Positions 41,628-51,800 of a DNA stretch of 64,000 nt are shown here, in pieces. The notes beneath the pieces were generated by a model. It was not told the DNA's origin. It did not search any database and saw only the letters and a program-made list of their open reading frames with translations. The DNA comes from Bacteroidia bacterium (GTDB lineage Bacteria > Bacteroidota > Bacteroidia > Cytophagales > Cyclobacteriaceae), in assembly GCA_030425425.1 (NCBI GenBank), contig JAUIAO010000033.1, positions 1 through 64,000 on the forward strand, in the 5' to 3' direction. Both the position numbers and the translations under genes were made by a program. How positions within the stretch are numbered: the stretch's first letter is position 1; each line of letters opens with the position of its first letter.

Positions 41628-42305
41628 TTAATAAAATTCTGATATCTCATTCAGAGATTTTCTTTTGAGATCCGGTACATAGGTGTCTTCCGCTGCATAC
41701 CCAACTGGAAGCAGAAGATAAGGTCTTTCATTTACAGGTCTGTTGAGAATTTCACTCAGAAAATTCATCGGAGATGGAGTGTGGGTGAGGGTAACCAACC
41801 CGGCCTGATGAATGGCTGTGATCAGCATTCCACAAGCGATACCAACTGATTCATTCACGTAATAATTGTTGGCTTTGGATCCATCTATTTCATCATATAC
41901 TTTTTTGAAAACGATAATCAACCAGGGAGAAGATTCCAGAAATGGTTTATGCCAATCCGTTCCAATTGGTTCCAGGTCCTTCAGCCATCTATCGCTCATG
42001 CGGTTTTGATAACTTTCAAATTCTTCTTTTTCAGCCGCTTCTCTGATTTTCGATTTAATGTCAGCCGAGGAAACAGCGCAGAAAGTCCAGGGTTGTTTGT
42101 GAGCGCCAGATGGGGCAGTAGATGCTGTTTTAATAATGTTTTCTATGATTGATTTTGGGACAGGTCGAGAGCTAATTGTTCTTATAGACCTTCTTTTATC
42201 CATTAATTCAAGAAATGAACGGGCCTTTTTTTCTGTTTCTGTGGGGGCGAAATCCAAACCTTCGTATTTGATATGTTGGAATCCATTGATGAGTTTTGAT
42301 TGCAT
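41628..42305 (-). CDS. nitroreductase family protein
   Basis: A 225-aa FMN-dependent oxidoreductase. The FMN site RRSIRTISSRPVPKSIIENI (about 34-53) and TAPSGAHKQPWTF (about 62-74) match nitroreductases of the iodotyrosine-deiodinase/BluB-like branch; GMLITAIHQAGLVTLTHTPS is the second FMN segment. Last gene of a minus-strand cluster, 3 bp after purine nucleoside phosphorylase. Substrate unknown. Confidence 0.9.
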   Translation of the reverse strand: MQSKLINGFQHIKYEGLDFAPTETEKKARSFLELMDKRRSIRTISSRPVPKSIIENIIKTASTAPSGAHKQPWTFCAVSSADIKSKIREAAEKEEFESYQNRMSDRWLKDLEPIGTDWHKPFLESSPWLIIVFKKVYDEIDGSKANNYYVNESVGIACGMLITAIHQAGLVTLTHTPSPMNFLSEILNRPVNERPYLLLPVGYAAEDTYVPDLKRKSLNEISEFY

Positions 42306-42308
42306 GGG

Positions 42309-43121
42309 TTAAAGGGTTTTAATAACAGCTTTGAATAGCTTAACGAGGTGTTTTTCGGCTTTGGCGGCAGTATCGAGTATGTCTTTAATATCTACTGGGT
42401 GCAAGTTGTCCGGATCACATTCGTCAGTCAATACAGACACAGCACTCACAGGAAGGTCTAGTTGATTTGCAGCAATTACTTCAGGAACAGTAGACATCCC
42501 CACAACATCAGCTCCGGCATTTCTAAGAAAGCGATATTCGGCTCTCGTCTCCAGGTTTGGTCCTGCAACAGCGATATACACGCCCTCATTGAGAGGAATA
42601 CTTTCTTCAGCCGCTACCTCTTTGAAAATGCTATTCATTTCAGGATCATATGGGCGACTCATGTCAGTAAATATCGGTCCGAAAAGTGCTGCCTCTTTTC
42701 CTCGCAATGGATTATCGGGCTGGAGATTGATGTGATCATCTATGAGCATGAGCTCTCCCTTTTTCCAATCCAGATTCATCAATCCTGCGGCATTGCTTAC
42801 CAAAAGCCTCTGAATGCCCAGATATTTCATCACCCTAACTGGAAAAACGACCTCTGTCATAGCATATCCTTCGTAGAAATGGAATCTTCCACTCATGGCA
42901 ATTACGGTCTTACCTTCCAGTTTGCCATAAATTAATTTACCGTGATGAGACTCCACCGTAGAGATTGGGAAATTAGGAATATCTTCATAGCTTATCTCTT
43001 TGATTACCTCTATGTGGTTAGCAAGGGCGTGGAGTCCTGTACCTAAAATGATTCCAACGCTAGGACTGTCAAATCCTTTTTGTTTGAGGAAATCAACAGT
43101 CTGATTGATTTTTTCTGTCAT
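42309..43121 (-). CDS. purine nucleoside phosphorylase (trimeric family)
   Basis: A 270-aa enzyme cleaving purine nucleosides with phosphate. Motifs: ILGTGLHALANHIEV, VESHHGKLIYGKLEGKTVI, MSGRFHFYEGY (phosphate site), GPNLETRAEYRFLR and VVGMSTVPEV. The position equivalent to human Asn243, which favours guanine and hypoxanthine nucleosides, reads Asp here (SVLTDECDPDN); N243D in the human enzyme is known to admit adenosine, so the range may be wider. The start overlaps the aminotransferase stop by 4 bp. Confidence 0.92.
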   Translation of the reverse strand: MTEKINQTVDFLKQKGFDSPSVGIILGTGLHALANHIEVIKEISYEDIPNFPISTVESHHGKLIYGKLEGKTVIAMSGRFHFYEGYAMTEVVFPVRVMKYLGIQRLLVSNAAGLMNLDWKKGELMLIDDHINLQPDNPLRGKEAALFGPIFTDMSRPYDPEMNSIFKEVAAEESIPLNEGVYIAVAGPNLETRAEYRFLRNAGADVVGMSTVPEVIAANQLDLPVSAVSVLTDECDPDNLHPVDIKDILDTAAKAEKHLVKLFKAVIKTL

Positions 43122-44308
43122 TTTATTATGTCATTGATAGCTTGTAAAATAAGATCACAAGCTTCTTTTATTTCTGATTCTGAGATGATGATTGGCGGAG
43201 CTATTCGCATACTGTTGTCGCAAAACAAAAACCAGTCTGTTACCACTCCAAGCTCAATAGCTTTGTCGATGACTGATTTGAGTACGTCAAAAGACTCAAA
43301 TTCTACTGCCATCATCAATCCTTTGTTTCTAATGTCTTTGATTGATGGGTGCTTCAAATAGGATTTGAATAATTCAGCTTTGTGCTCTACCTGTTCCATG
43401 AGGCCACTTTCAGTGATAGTTTTCAAAGTGGCCAGAGAAGCAGCGGCACTTACAGGATGGCCTCCAAAAGTAGTGATATGGCCAAGAATAGGATTATTTT
43501 TAAATGATCCCATGATTTCATTGGAGCTGATAAATGCACCAATTGGCATACCTCCGCCCATTCCTTTGGCTGTTACTAAGATGTCTGGTTTTATACCATA
43601 ATGCTCAAAGGCCCAAAATTTACCCGTCCTACCGAAACCAGCCTGAATTTCATCTAGTATGAGCAGGGTACCCATATTGGTACATTTTTGTCGAAGCGCA
43701 TTGAAGTAATCTTTGCTTGCCGTTCTTACTCCTGCTTCTCCTTGAACAGTTTCTACAATGATAGCAGCAGTCTGTTCATTAATGTGATCTAAAGCACCAA
43801 TATCATTGAAGGGAATATGAGTGAATCCTGGTAATAGCGGGCGATAATTTTGTTTGAAAAATTCATTTCCACCAGCTGATAAGGCTCCATGCGAAGAACC
43901 ATGATAGGCATCTACATAACTAATGATATTCGGTCTGCCGGTATATCTTTTTGCCAGTTTCAGGGCACCTTCTACTGCTTCACTACCTGAATTGACCAAA
44001 TAGCTGGAATTTAGAGGGTCTGGAAGTGTTTCCGCAAGAGCGTGAGCTAGCTCTACTTGAGGACTTTGTACAAATTCACCATACACCATCAGGTGCATGT
44101 ATTTATCTACCTGGTCCTTTACTGCTTTTTTCACTGCTGGGTGTCCATGACCGATATTGCTGACACCAATTCCTGAAATCAGGTCTATATACTTCTTACC
44201 TTTTGGCCCGTACATGTAGACTCCCTCAGCTTTTTCTATTTCGATCATCAATGGGAAATCAGTGGTTTGGGCGAGGTGGGATAAAAAGAGTTGTCTGTTT
44301 GAAATCAT
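43118..44308 (-). CDS. class III PLP-dependent aminotransferase
   Basis: A 396-aa aminotransferase of the acetylornithine/ornithine/4-aminobutyrate group. Features: YLVNSGSEAVEGALKLAKRY, ILDEIQAGFGRTGKFWAFEH and the PLP-lysine in LVTAKGMGGGMPIGAF (about Lys240). TTG 44317 gives nine bases more, but ATG 44308 is preferred. It overlaps the nucleoside phosphorylase start by 4 bp. No arginine genes are near, so the substrate is uncertain. A terminator lies between this gene and the peroxiredoxin. Confidence 0.9.
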   Translation of the reverse strand: MISNRQLFLSHLAQTTDFPLMIEIEKAEGVYMYGPKGKKYIDLISGIGVSNIGHGHPAVKKAVKDQVDKYMHLMVYGEFVQSPQVELAHALAETLPDPLNSSYLVNSGSEAVEGALKLAKRYTGRPNIISYVDAYHGSSHGALSAGGNEFFKQNYRPLLPGFTHIPFNDIGALDHINEQTAAIIVETVQGEAGVRTASKDYFNALRQKCTNMGTLLILDEIQAGFGRTGKFWAFEHYGIKPDILVTAKGMGGGMPIGAFISSNEIMGSFKNNPILGHITTFGGHPVSAAASLATLKTITESGLMEQVEHKAELFKSYLKHPSIKDIRNKGLMMAVEFESFDVLKSVIDKAIELGVVTDWFLFCDNSMRIAPPIIISESEIKEACDLILQAINDIIK

Positions 44309-44354
44309 ACAGGACAAAATTAACAGAGAGATTGGGTTTGCGTTTCTTTAAAAA

Positions 44355-44380
44355 GAAAAAGCTGCCATCGGCAGCTTTTC
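44355..44380 (-). terminator. intrinsic terminator after bcp
   Basis: On the minus strand GAAAAGCTGCC pairs with GGCAGCTTTTTC around a short GAT loop and is followed by T-rich sequence; it sits 20 bp after the peroxiredoxin stop. Confidence 0.75.
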
Positions 44381-44399
44381 AATTGCTTCTGGAATTGAA

Positions 44400-44849
44400 T
44401 TACTTCAATATCTGTGCTGTGTGGTCTTTGGTTTTTACCTTTTCGATCACTTCTTCAATTACACCATTTTCGTCTATTAGAAATGTCGTTCTAAGTGTGC
44501 CCATGTACGTTTTTCCATACATTTTTTTCTCTCCCCAGGTACCAAATGCTTCATGTACAGATTTGTCTTCATCTGCAATTAACCGAAAAGGTAATTCATG
44601 CTTATCAATGAATTTCTTGTGAGATTTTGGGCTATCACCACTCACTCCCAATACTTCATATCCTTGTGCCTGTAGCGCCTGATAATTATCTCTCAGATTA
44701 CAGGATTCTGCTGTACAGCCCGGTGTATTGTCTTTTGGGTAGAAATAGAGGACAACTTTTTTGCCCCTAAAATCAGATAATTTGATTGGATTACCATCCT
44801 GATCAATACTCTCGAATTGTGGTGCCTGATCTCCAGCTTGTAATTTCAT
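44400..44849 (-). CDS. bcp: thiol peroxidase (Bcp/PrxQ-type peroxiredoxin)
   Basis: A 149-aa peroxiredoxin that reduces hydrogen peroxide and organic hydroperoxides with thioredoxin. The peroxidatic Cys45 and resolving Cys50 are in YPKDNTPGCTAESCNLRD, the same helix as in the atypical 2-Cys Bcp type. Cytoplasmic. It starts 2 bp before the stop of the M23 peptidase gene. Confidence 0.94.
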   Translation of the reverse strand: MKLQAGDQAPQFESIDQDGNPIKLSDFRGKKVVLYFYPKDNTPGCTAESCNLRDNYQALQAQGYEVLGVSGDSPKSHKKFIDKHELPFRLIADEDKSVHEAFGTWGEKKMYGKTYMGTLRTTFLIDENGVIEEVIEKVKTKDHTAQILK

Positions 44850-44851
44850 AC

Positions 44852-46720
44852 TTATAAGTGCTTTTTGTAAATCGTTATATTTCCTGTGTTGTCTTCAACT
44901 TCTAACAAAAACTCACCTTCATAAGGAATGTTTGAATCTTTTCTTACTGCCCAAATCAGCTTTTGTTTTGGTTCGTAGTACATCAGTAAAAACTGTCCGT
45001 TCAGAGTCGCTTTGTATGAATTGATACCTGATCGATCATCATCAATTTTGAATGAAAGTGTTTGACCAGTAACCCTAGAAGGAGTGATGTCAGGGCCGAT
45101 GGTATCTGCCGCAATCGTGAAAGTCCCTAAACTGGATGTATTAAATGATATCTCATCATTTTCCCAGTTTCCGCCCTGGTAGCTACCTATTTTTCCTTTA
45201 TACGTTCCATAGACCTGAAAGACAGAATCAACATAATTATTCGTTGGTTTTAATTTAATTTCTACAGATCGCTTGATTGGCTCATCCCAATTCAAAAACT
45301 TAAAAACCTCCAGGTTGTTGACAGTGTCTATTTCTTTTTTGAACTGAAAATATAGGGTATCAAACAAAGAGTTTTTCTTTAGATGAATATCGAAATCGTG
45401 ATTGTAAAAGCTTACTTCTCGGCCGGAAGGAATCAATGAGTATAGATATGTATCTTTCATTTCCCCGTTGATATCCAATGAATCGGGAAGGCCTTTTCTT
45501 AAGTCCCATAAGTAGTATGCAACCTTACGATCAGTTCTATAAGGAGTTATCTGCTTTTTCTTACCGCTAAAAAAAAGTGTAATCAAAGGAGGAGTTCCGG
45601 CATGTTTTGATTTGATATGGAGGTGATTTCGATAAATATCAAAATCATTCATTTTTGGTTCTGGTTTGTACAGGACTTTCTTGTTGTTCACAGTTGTTTT
45701 GAAAGTGGAGATATTACCATAGCTATCCTCCATATGAATGGTGATCTGGTGAATGGAATCATCGAAATTGAATCCTTCACCACCAATGACATAGAAGTCA
45801 TGCTTATTGCCATCATCCACCCAGAGCTTATTGTATTTCGGACCACCTTGCCTGTACCGTTGATAATCCATGTGAACCATGATGTTTTTCTGCTTACTGA
45901 ATGATAGTTTGTCCTTTAGCTCACTAAAAATAGTGTCTTCATCTATGATCAGTGTTGTTTTAGAAATACCGTTTCTGTTATATACGCCATCCAATAGATC
46001 ATATGCATATACCTCAATTCCGATTTTGCCTTTGAGTTTGATTGGTACACGCGTCTGGTACTGATTATTCACTTTCAGTACGTCAAATTCGTATCGGCCA
46101 TAAGTTTCATTGATTCTGGCATTTCCATCCAGAGTGACAAAGGCTATATTCTTCAGCTGAGGCGTAATGTGATCTTCAATTTCTTTGAAATCAAACTGAA
46201 GAGGATCGAGAATTCGCTGACCAGAGTCGCGGATTTCAAAATGTAAGTGAGGTCCTGATGACGAACCAGTATTACCAGAATAAGCAATGATATCTCCCTT
46301 TTTAAATTCAAACTGATTTTTACTGGGGAAGAGCTGAATTTGAAAGGTCTCCTCTTGATATTGTCTGTCCAGAACATAGCTGGCAATATCTGACTCAAAC
46401 TTGCTCAAGTGAGCATAGACCGTCGTTGTTCCGTTTGGGTGGGTCATATACAATGCATGACCATATCCACCTGTAGAGATTTTGATTCTGCTGATGTATC
46501 CATCAGCCGCCGCATGAACGGGCTTACCCGATACACCACCTGTTTTGATGTCAAGACCGGCATGGAAATGACTGGACCTCAGTTCTCCCATGGTTCCTGC
46601 GAGATAGTTTTGCTTTCCCGGATTGATAGGGAAGAGGTAGTAGGGCTCTGAAGATTGAGCAAATGGAGCTTGTATGAATATAAGAGAGGATAACCAGAAG
46701 GTTACAAAAAATATGCGCAT
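44852..46720 (-). CDS. M23-family peptidase (LytM domain) with long beta-rich C-terminus
   Basis: A roughly 622-aa exported protein with signal peptide (MRIFFVTFWLSSLIFIQAPF). ATG 46720 is chosen over 46768 because the extra 16 residues precede the signal sequence. The LytM domain (about 40-170) has zinc ligands in SSHFHAGLDI and GPHLHFEIRD. The remaining 450 residues are strand-rich domains with HMEDSYGNISTF-type Ig-like features. It may cleave cross-linked peptidoglycan or, in other M23 proteins, be an inactive regulator; the His-Asp and His-x-His ligands appear intact. It is 2 bp upstream of bcp. Confidence 0.88.
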   Translation of the reverse strand: MRIFFVTFWLSSLIFIQAPFAQSSEPYYLFPINPGKQNYLAGTMGELRSSHFHAGLDIKTGGVSGKPVHAAADGYISRIKISTGGYGHALYMTHPNGTTTVYAHLSKFESDIASYVLDRQYQEETFQIQLFPSKNQFEFKKGDIIAYSGNTGSSSGPHLHFEIRDSGQRILDPLQFDFKEIEDHITPQLKNIAFVTLDGNARINETYGRYEFDVLKVNNQYQTRVPIKLKGKIGIEVYAYDLLDGVYNRNGISKTTLIIDEDTIFSELKDKLSFSKQKNIMVHMDYQRYRQGGPKYNKLWVDDGNKHDFYVIGGEGFNFDDSIHQITIHMEDSYGNISTFKTTVNNKKVLYKPEPKMNDFDIYRNHLHIKSKHAGTPPLITLFFSGKKKQITPYRTDRKVAYYLWDLRKGLPDSLDINGEMKDTYLYSLIPSGREVSFYNHDFDIHLKKNSLFDTLYFQFKKEIDTVNNLEVFKFLNWDEPIKRSVEIKLKPTNNYVDSVFQVYGTYKGKIGSYQGGNWENDEISFNTSSLGTFTIAADTIGPDITPSRVTGQTLSFKIDDDRSGINSYKATLNGQFLLMYYEPKQKLIWAVRKDSNIPYEGEFLLEVEDNTGNITIYKKHL

Positions 46721-46783
46721 AAAATCTCCGTGATACTTGTTTTGCTGTTTTGCGAAATTATGAATCAAATTATTGAAAATCCA

Positions 46784-47392
46784 TTATTTGATTTCGAAAT
46801 CAAACATCTCTTGCCCGGCCAGTGTGCCTGTGAGCCGATCGCCGATATTCACTGGTCCAACGCCTTTTGGAGTTCCTGTAAAAATGATATCACCAGTTTT
46901 TAGTGTGAAATATTTAGAAACATAAGCAATTAACTCATTGATTGGCCAGAGCATTAACGAAGTATCTCCTTGCTGTCGCAGTTCGCCATTCACATGAAGC
47001 TCATATTTCGTGCTGGTTATGTCAAATCCTTCTTTTGAAATGAAATCTGATATAGGTGCTGATCCATTAAACGCTTTGGCGGTTTCCCATGGGAGTCCTT
47101 TTTCCTTGGATCTAGCCTGAATGTCTCGAGCTGTGAAATCAATTCCCAGACCGATCTGATCATAGTATTTATGAGCGAATTGTTCTTCTATATATTTCCC
47201 TTCTTTGTTGATTTTTACCAGAAGTTCGCATTCATAATGAATTTCTTTTGAGAATTCCGGATAGTAGAATGGTGCGTTTTCCCTGATAATTGCCGTATCA
47301 GGTTTCATAAATATGACCGGATGTTCCGGTCGCTCATTTCCTAATTCTGCGATATGATCGACATAGTTACGGCCGATACAAATGATTTTCAT
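46784..47392 (-). CDS. fumarylacetoacetate hydrolase family protein
   Basis: A 202-aa FAH-type metal-dependent hydrolase or decarboxylase. The fold markers are ICIGRNYVDHIAELGNERPE at the start, the metal-binding E-x-E in HYECELLVKI, GLGIDFTARDIQ, and TGDIIFTGTPKGVGPV at the end. The short form resembles oxaloacetate decarboxylase/acylpyruvase (FAHD1) proteins. Between mtaB (3 bp) and the M23 gene, no pathway is indicated. Confidence 0.9.
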   Translation of the reverse strand: MKIICIGRNYVDHIAELGNERPEHPVIFMKPDTAIIRENAPFYYPEFSKEIHYECELLVKINKEGKYIEEQFAHKYYDQIGLGIDFTARDIQARSKEKGLPWETAKAFNGSAPISDFISKEGFDITSTKYELHVNGELRQQGDTSLMLWPINELIAYVSKYFTLKTGDIIFTGTPKGVGPVNIGDRLTGTLAGQEMFDFEIK

Positions 47393-47395
47393 AGA

Positions 47396-48712
47396 CTAGT
47401 GTGTTAAGATTTCTTCGGTCTCATCAACCTCCATCAGGCAATTTTCATCAACATTAACAAGATTGACAGTCTTTAGTTCATTGATCATGACCGGATCATA
47501 TTTTGCTTTGACCCGGATGTAATTCTCAGTAAACCCATGCATGTATCCATTCTCTACATCTTCTTCGAATAATACATTGAAAGTATTGCCCAACTGTTCA
47601 TTGTAGAAATACCTTTTTTTCTTCTCCGAGAGGGATCTTAGCATTTTTGATCGCTTCTGTCTCTCTTTCATTGGGACCACCCCGTCCATGTCCAATGCCT
47701 GAGTGTTGGCTCTTTCTGAGTAAGTGAAAACATGCAAATAAGACACTTCCAATTCATTAAGAAACTGGTAAGTTTTTAGAAATTCTTCTTCCGTTTCTCC
47801 AGGAAAACCTGTGATCACATCCACTCCAATACAACAATGAGGCATCAGCGATTTGATGGTGCTCACCCTATCCCTGTAAAGATCACTGAGGTACCGTCTG
47901 TTCATTTTCTGCAAAATGACATCACTACCCGACTGTAATGGAACATGGAAGTGCGGGACAAATTTTTTCGATTCAGAGACAAACTCTATGACTTCATTGG
48001 ATAGAAGATTTGGCTCTATTGATGAAATCCTGTAGCGATCTATTCCTTCCACCTCGTCCAAAGCCTTGATCAGATCAATGAACTTCTCTTTTCTTCGTCC
48101 ATTTTGAACTCCAAAATCACCAATATTTACTCCTGTAAGCACTACTTCTTTGACTTCTGAAGCGGCGATTTCTTTTGCTTGCTCTACCACCTCCGCTATG
48201 CTGGCGCTGCGGCTTTTGCCACGTGCCAACGGAATGGTACAAAATGCACAACCGTAATTACACCCATCCTGAACTTTTAAGAAAGTTCTTGTTCGATCAC
48301 CATAGGAGTAGGAAGAATTGTATGCCTTGGCTTCCTGTATTTCAGAAGCATAAACCTGAGGTTTATTTTTGGAAGTAAAATCATCCAGATATTCGAATAA
48401 TCTAAATTTCTCAGCTGCTCCCAAAACAGCATCAACACCTTTGATTTCAGAAATTTCTTTCGGCTTTAGCTGTGCATAGCATCCCACAATAGTTACAAAG
48501 CTTTTAGGAGAGATTTTTTTAGCCTCCTTCACTATTTTCTTACACTTTTTGTCTGCGTTTTCAGTCACAGAACAAGTGTTTACTACGAAAATATCAGGAC
48601 TATCAGTAAAATCAACTTTCACGAATCCCCGTTCCTCAAACATTCGTGAAATAGTACTGGTCTCTGAGAAATTCAGCTTACAACCTAAAGTATAAAATGC
48701 CACTCTTTTCAT
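47396..48712 (-). CDS. mtaB: tRNA threonylcarbamoyladenosine methylthiotransferase MtaB
   Basis: A 438-aa radical-SAM methylthiotransferase that converts t6A37 to ms2t6A37 in ANN-decoding tRNAs. The N-terminal UPF0004 domain binds a cluster with the Cys of FYTLGCKLNFSE, VNTCSV and VGCYAQL; the radical SAM cluster is CNYGCAFCTIPLARGKSRS; a C-terminal TRAM domain ends the protein. The opening TLGCKLN (not TxGCQMN) separates MtaB from MiaB. The -7 element at 48720-48727 puts the transcript start within a few bases of the ATG. Confidence 0.94.
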   Translation of the reverse strand: MKRVAFYTLGCKLNFSETSTISRMFEERGFVKVDFTDSPDIFVVNTCSVTENADKKCKKIVKEAKKISPKSFVTIVGCYAQLKPKEISEIKGVDAVLGAAEKFRLFEYLDDFTSKNKPQVYASEIQEAKAYNSSYSYGDRTRTFLKVQDGCNYGCAFCTIPLARGKSRSASIAEVVEQAKEIAASEVKEVVLTGVNIGDFGVQNGRRKEKFIDLIKALDEVEGIDRYRISSIEPNLLSNEVIEFVSESKKFVPHFHVPLQSGSDVILQKMNRRYLSDLYRDRVSTIKSLMPHCCIGVDVITGFPGETEEEFLKTYQFLNELEVSYLHVFTYSERANTQALDMDGVVPMKERQKRSKMLRSLSEKKKRYFYNEQLGNTFNVLFEEDVENGYMHGFTENYIRVKAKYDPVMINELKTVNLVNVDENCLMEVDETEEILTH

Positions 48713-48719
48713 GAGGGCG

Positions 48720-48727
48720 CAAAGATA
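48720..48727 (-). promoter_or_regulatory. -7 element (TATCTTTG) for mtaB
   Basis: On the minus strand TATCTTTG is followed by seven bases and then the ATG (48712). A start seven bases downstream of the box gives an essentially leaderless mRNA. Confidence 0.55.
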
Positions 48728-48824
48728 GTAAATGCTTGATGGTTAGAAAGTTGATTCTTGATTCTAATTCTGTTTGGATTAAGAATCTTACAATATTCAC
48801 CACAGAATTAACATGATCAGCTAT

Positions 48825-51800
48825 CTATTTTGCTACAATTAGATTCCTCATATATTGGTCATAATCTAAATCAAAACGATCTTTAAACTGTTTTTTGAAA
48901 TAGGTCACATTTCCCAGTCCAATCTTTGAGGCGGCTTCTGTAGCTGTGATTTCTTCACTCTTTTTTAAATATTCTTCCAGATACTTCCATCGAGTTTCTT
49001 TGATAAGCTCCAGAGGCGTCATGTTATAAATCTTTTTAATCAACCTAAAGACTTTCCTTTCACTGGCAGCTAATTCATTAGAAAGATCAATTACCGATAG
49101 GTTAGGGTCATCTACTTTTGACAATATGAGGTTCTCTAATTTCTTAGAAATCACATACTCCGCGTTCGTTTGTGAATTACTAGGCTCGAACATTTTGAGA
49201 ATTCGCTCACTGTTGGATTTTTTCTGTAGAAGATTAGAAAGTTTCAGTCTCAATTCATTCGGTGAAAATGGCTTTGCAATTATGTCTTCAGCCCCATCTC
49301 TGAGAAGTAGGAGCTTATCATCTTCGTTCGTTCTTGCGCTTACGATCAACACAGGGATGTGTTGATACTGTTCCGTTTCTTTAATCGCTTTGATCAATTC
49401 AAAACCATCCATATACGGCATCATAAGGTCAGAAATAATTAAATCCACTTTTTCAGATTGCAATAAGCTCAAAGCTTCATGCCCATTTTTAGCCAATAAT
49501 AGATTGTAATTAGTCGATAGGATGTGACTAATAAACTGTCTGATTTCGCGGTGATCTTCTACTACCAAAATGGTTTGATTATGTTTTTCGTCGGTAAGCT
49601 GCAGGTTTTCCTGTGCTGTAATTTCCATAGGAGAGTAGATAGGATCATAATATTCGTCTATGATGGCATCACTCATGGATACATTAGGCTCATAATTCAA
49701 AGTAATGGTGAATGTGGTTCCCTCGTTTTCTTTGCTTTCAACCCAGATTTCACCTTGATGCAACTCCACGATTTCCTTACATAATGCCAGACCGATTCCC
49801 AGACCAACGGTTTCACCCGGGAGCTGTGAAGGAACCTGGTAATATCTGTCAAAGATATGTTGAGTGAGATTTTGAGGAATACCTATCCCAGTATCCTTAA
49901 TTTCGATGAGCAGTTGGTTCTTTACTTCAGAATGGTCTTTTACTGTCAGCGTAATACTGCCCAGTTCTTCCGTATGTTTTACGGCATTTGAAAGGAGATT
50001 ATAAATGATTTTTTCGAATTGATGTGGGTCTATCCTGACAATTCTCTCCTCAGATAGTTCAGAATGAAACTTTAAAATGATACGTTTCAGGGTGGCGGCA
50101 CTGCTAAACATTTTTACCAGCAAATTGAGATAGGCATCAATTCTGACCAACTGTAATTTTAAGTCCATTTTGCCTTCCTGCAATCGAGATAAATCCCGGA
50201 TCTCGTCGGTCATGAATAACAGCTTCTTACTGTTTCGGTATCCGGATTCAAGCAACTCTTTGCTTTTACTAGTGAGTTTTTCTTCTTCCAGTACCTGATC
50301 AATACTTCCAAGAATGAGTGTAAGTGGACTTCTTAAGTCATGTGATATATTGGAAAAGAAGTTGGACTTAGCAATGTCCAAGCCTTTCAATTTCTCTGAT
50401 TTGGTTTCCAGTTCCTTATTCTGTTTCTCGATGATTTTCTTTTGCCTGCTAATAATTTGTAGTCTCCGATAGATGAATATCAATAAAGCCCCAATAATTA
50501 CTACACCAATTAAGCTTATGATGATAATGGTTTGTTGAGTTTTTTGCTTCGCTTGTTCTACCTTCATTTCTTGCTGATGCTTCTGATCATCAAGAAGTTT
50601 CTGCTTGTCATATTCATATTCCGCTTCCAGCTTACCGATTTCAGATAATTTTGATTCATCGAATATTGAGTCTTGAAATGCCTTATAAAGTTTAAAGTGT
50701 TTCAGTGCGGAATCTGGTCTCTGAGTTTTTTCAAAATAATTGGATAAATATTTATGCACGTCCATGATTGAATTCTTTGCCCCGAGCTTATAGGCCATGG
50801 ATTTGCTTTCCATTAAATAGGGTAAAGCTCCTTTTGGATTGGACTTTTGCATGAACAAATCTCCAAGGTTCTGTAGGTCAAATGTGATGATATTCGATAT
50901 CTGTAGCTCTTTGGCTTTCTCGTAAGATTGCTTAAAAGTCTCTATTGCTTTGTCCACCTGATATTCTCCTTTGTAGAACGAGCCTAAATTGGCTAAAACA
51001 TTCGCTTCTAATGCAGGATAACCATATGTTTTACTATCCTCATATGAAGACAAATACATGGACTCTGCCTCCACCGCTTTCTGGTCGTTCTGCAGGGCGA
51101 TGGCCCAATTGATTTTCCAGGTGATGATGCCGCGCGTATCACCAAGCAAGCTGTCAGATTCAATAGCCAGTTCGTAATTTTGATAAGCCTTCTGGTAATC
51201 TGATAGATTTTGATAAATGACGCCTATTACTCCGTATATTGATCCTTTCGGAGTGTCTAACTGGGCACTGTCTATTAAATTTAGAGCTTTTAGATTTGTT
51301 TCAAGAGCTTTTGGGTATTCTCCTTTTCGAAAATAAACCATGCCCATACCATTCATATTTTTCACTACGTCTTCCCAGGATCTGGCTTCCCTGGCATTTT
51401 TTATTCCTCGATCGTAGAAAATGAGTGCTGAGTCATAGCTGTTTTTGTTCAGGTATATGATACCATACAGATTGTTGATTTTGCCTCTATTCAAAGTCGT
51501 ATTTGCAAGACTGTCAGCTTTGGTGGCAAAAGTGAGCGCCAAATCCATTTCATACCTTCTTCTGGCAATGTCACCCAGCTTGTAAAATGCTTTGACTTTA
51601 AAATTGTTGTCGGACTGATCTGTAGCTAGTTTCAGAAGTCTATTGGCATATACTTCAGCTGTGTCCAGACTGGTGAAAGTGCTCTTATTGGCTATCAGAT
51701 CAAGCAATTCCATCCTCTTATCATTATTTCTTTCAGACGATAGGAGAGATTTTAAAGAATCGATTTCGATAGTCTGACTGACGGCATAAGTATGATTCAA

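Noticed and set aside
42462-42935. 157-codon plus-strand ORF opposite purine nucleoside phosphorylase
   Set aside because: A shadow of a well-conserved gene on the other strand, with no start context or family match.
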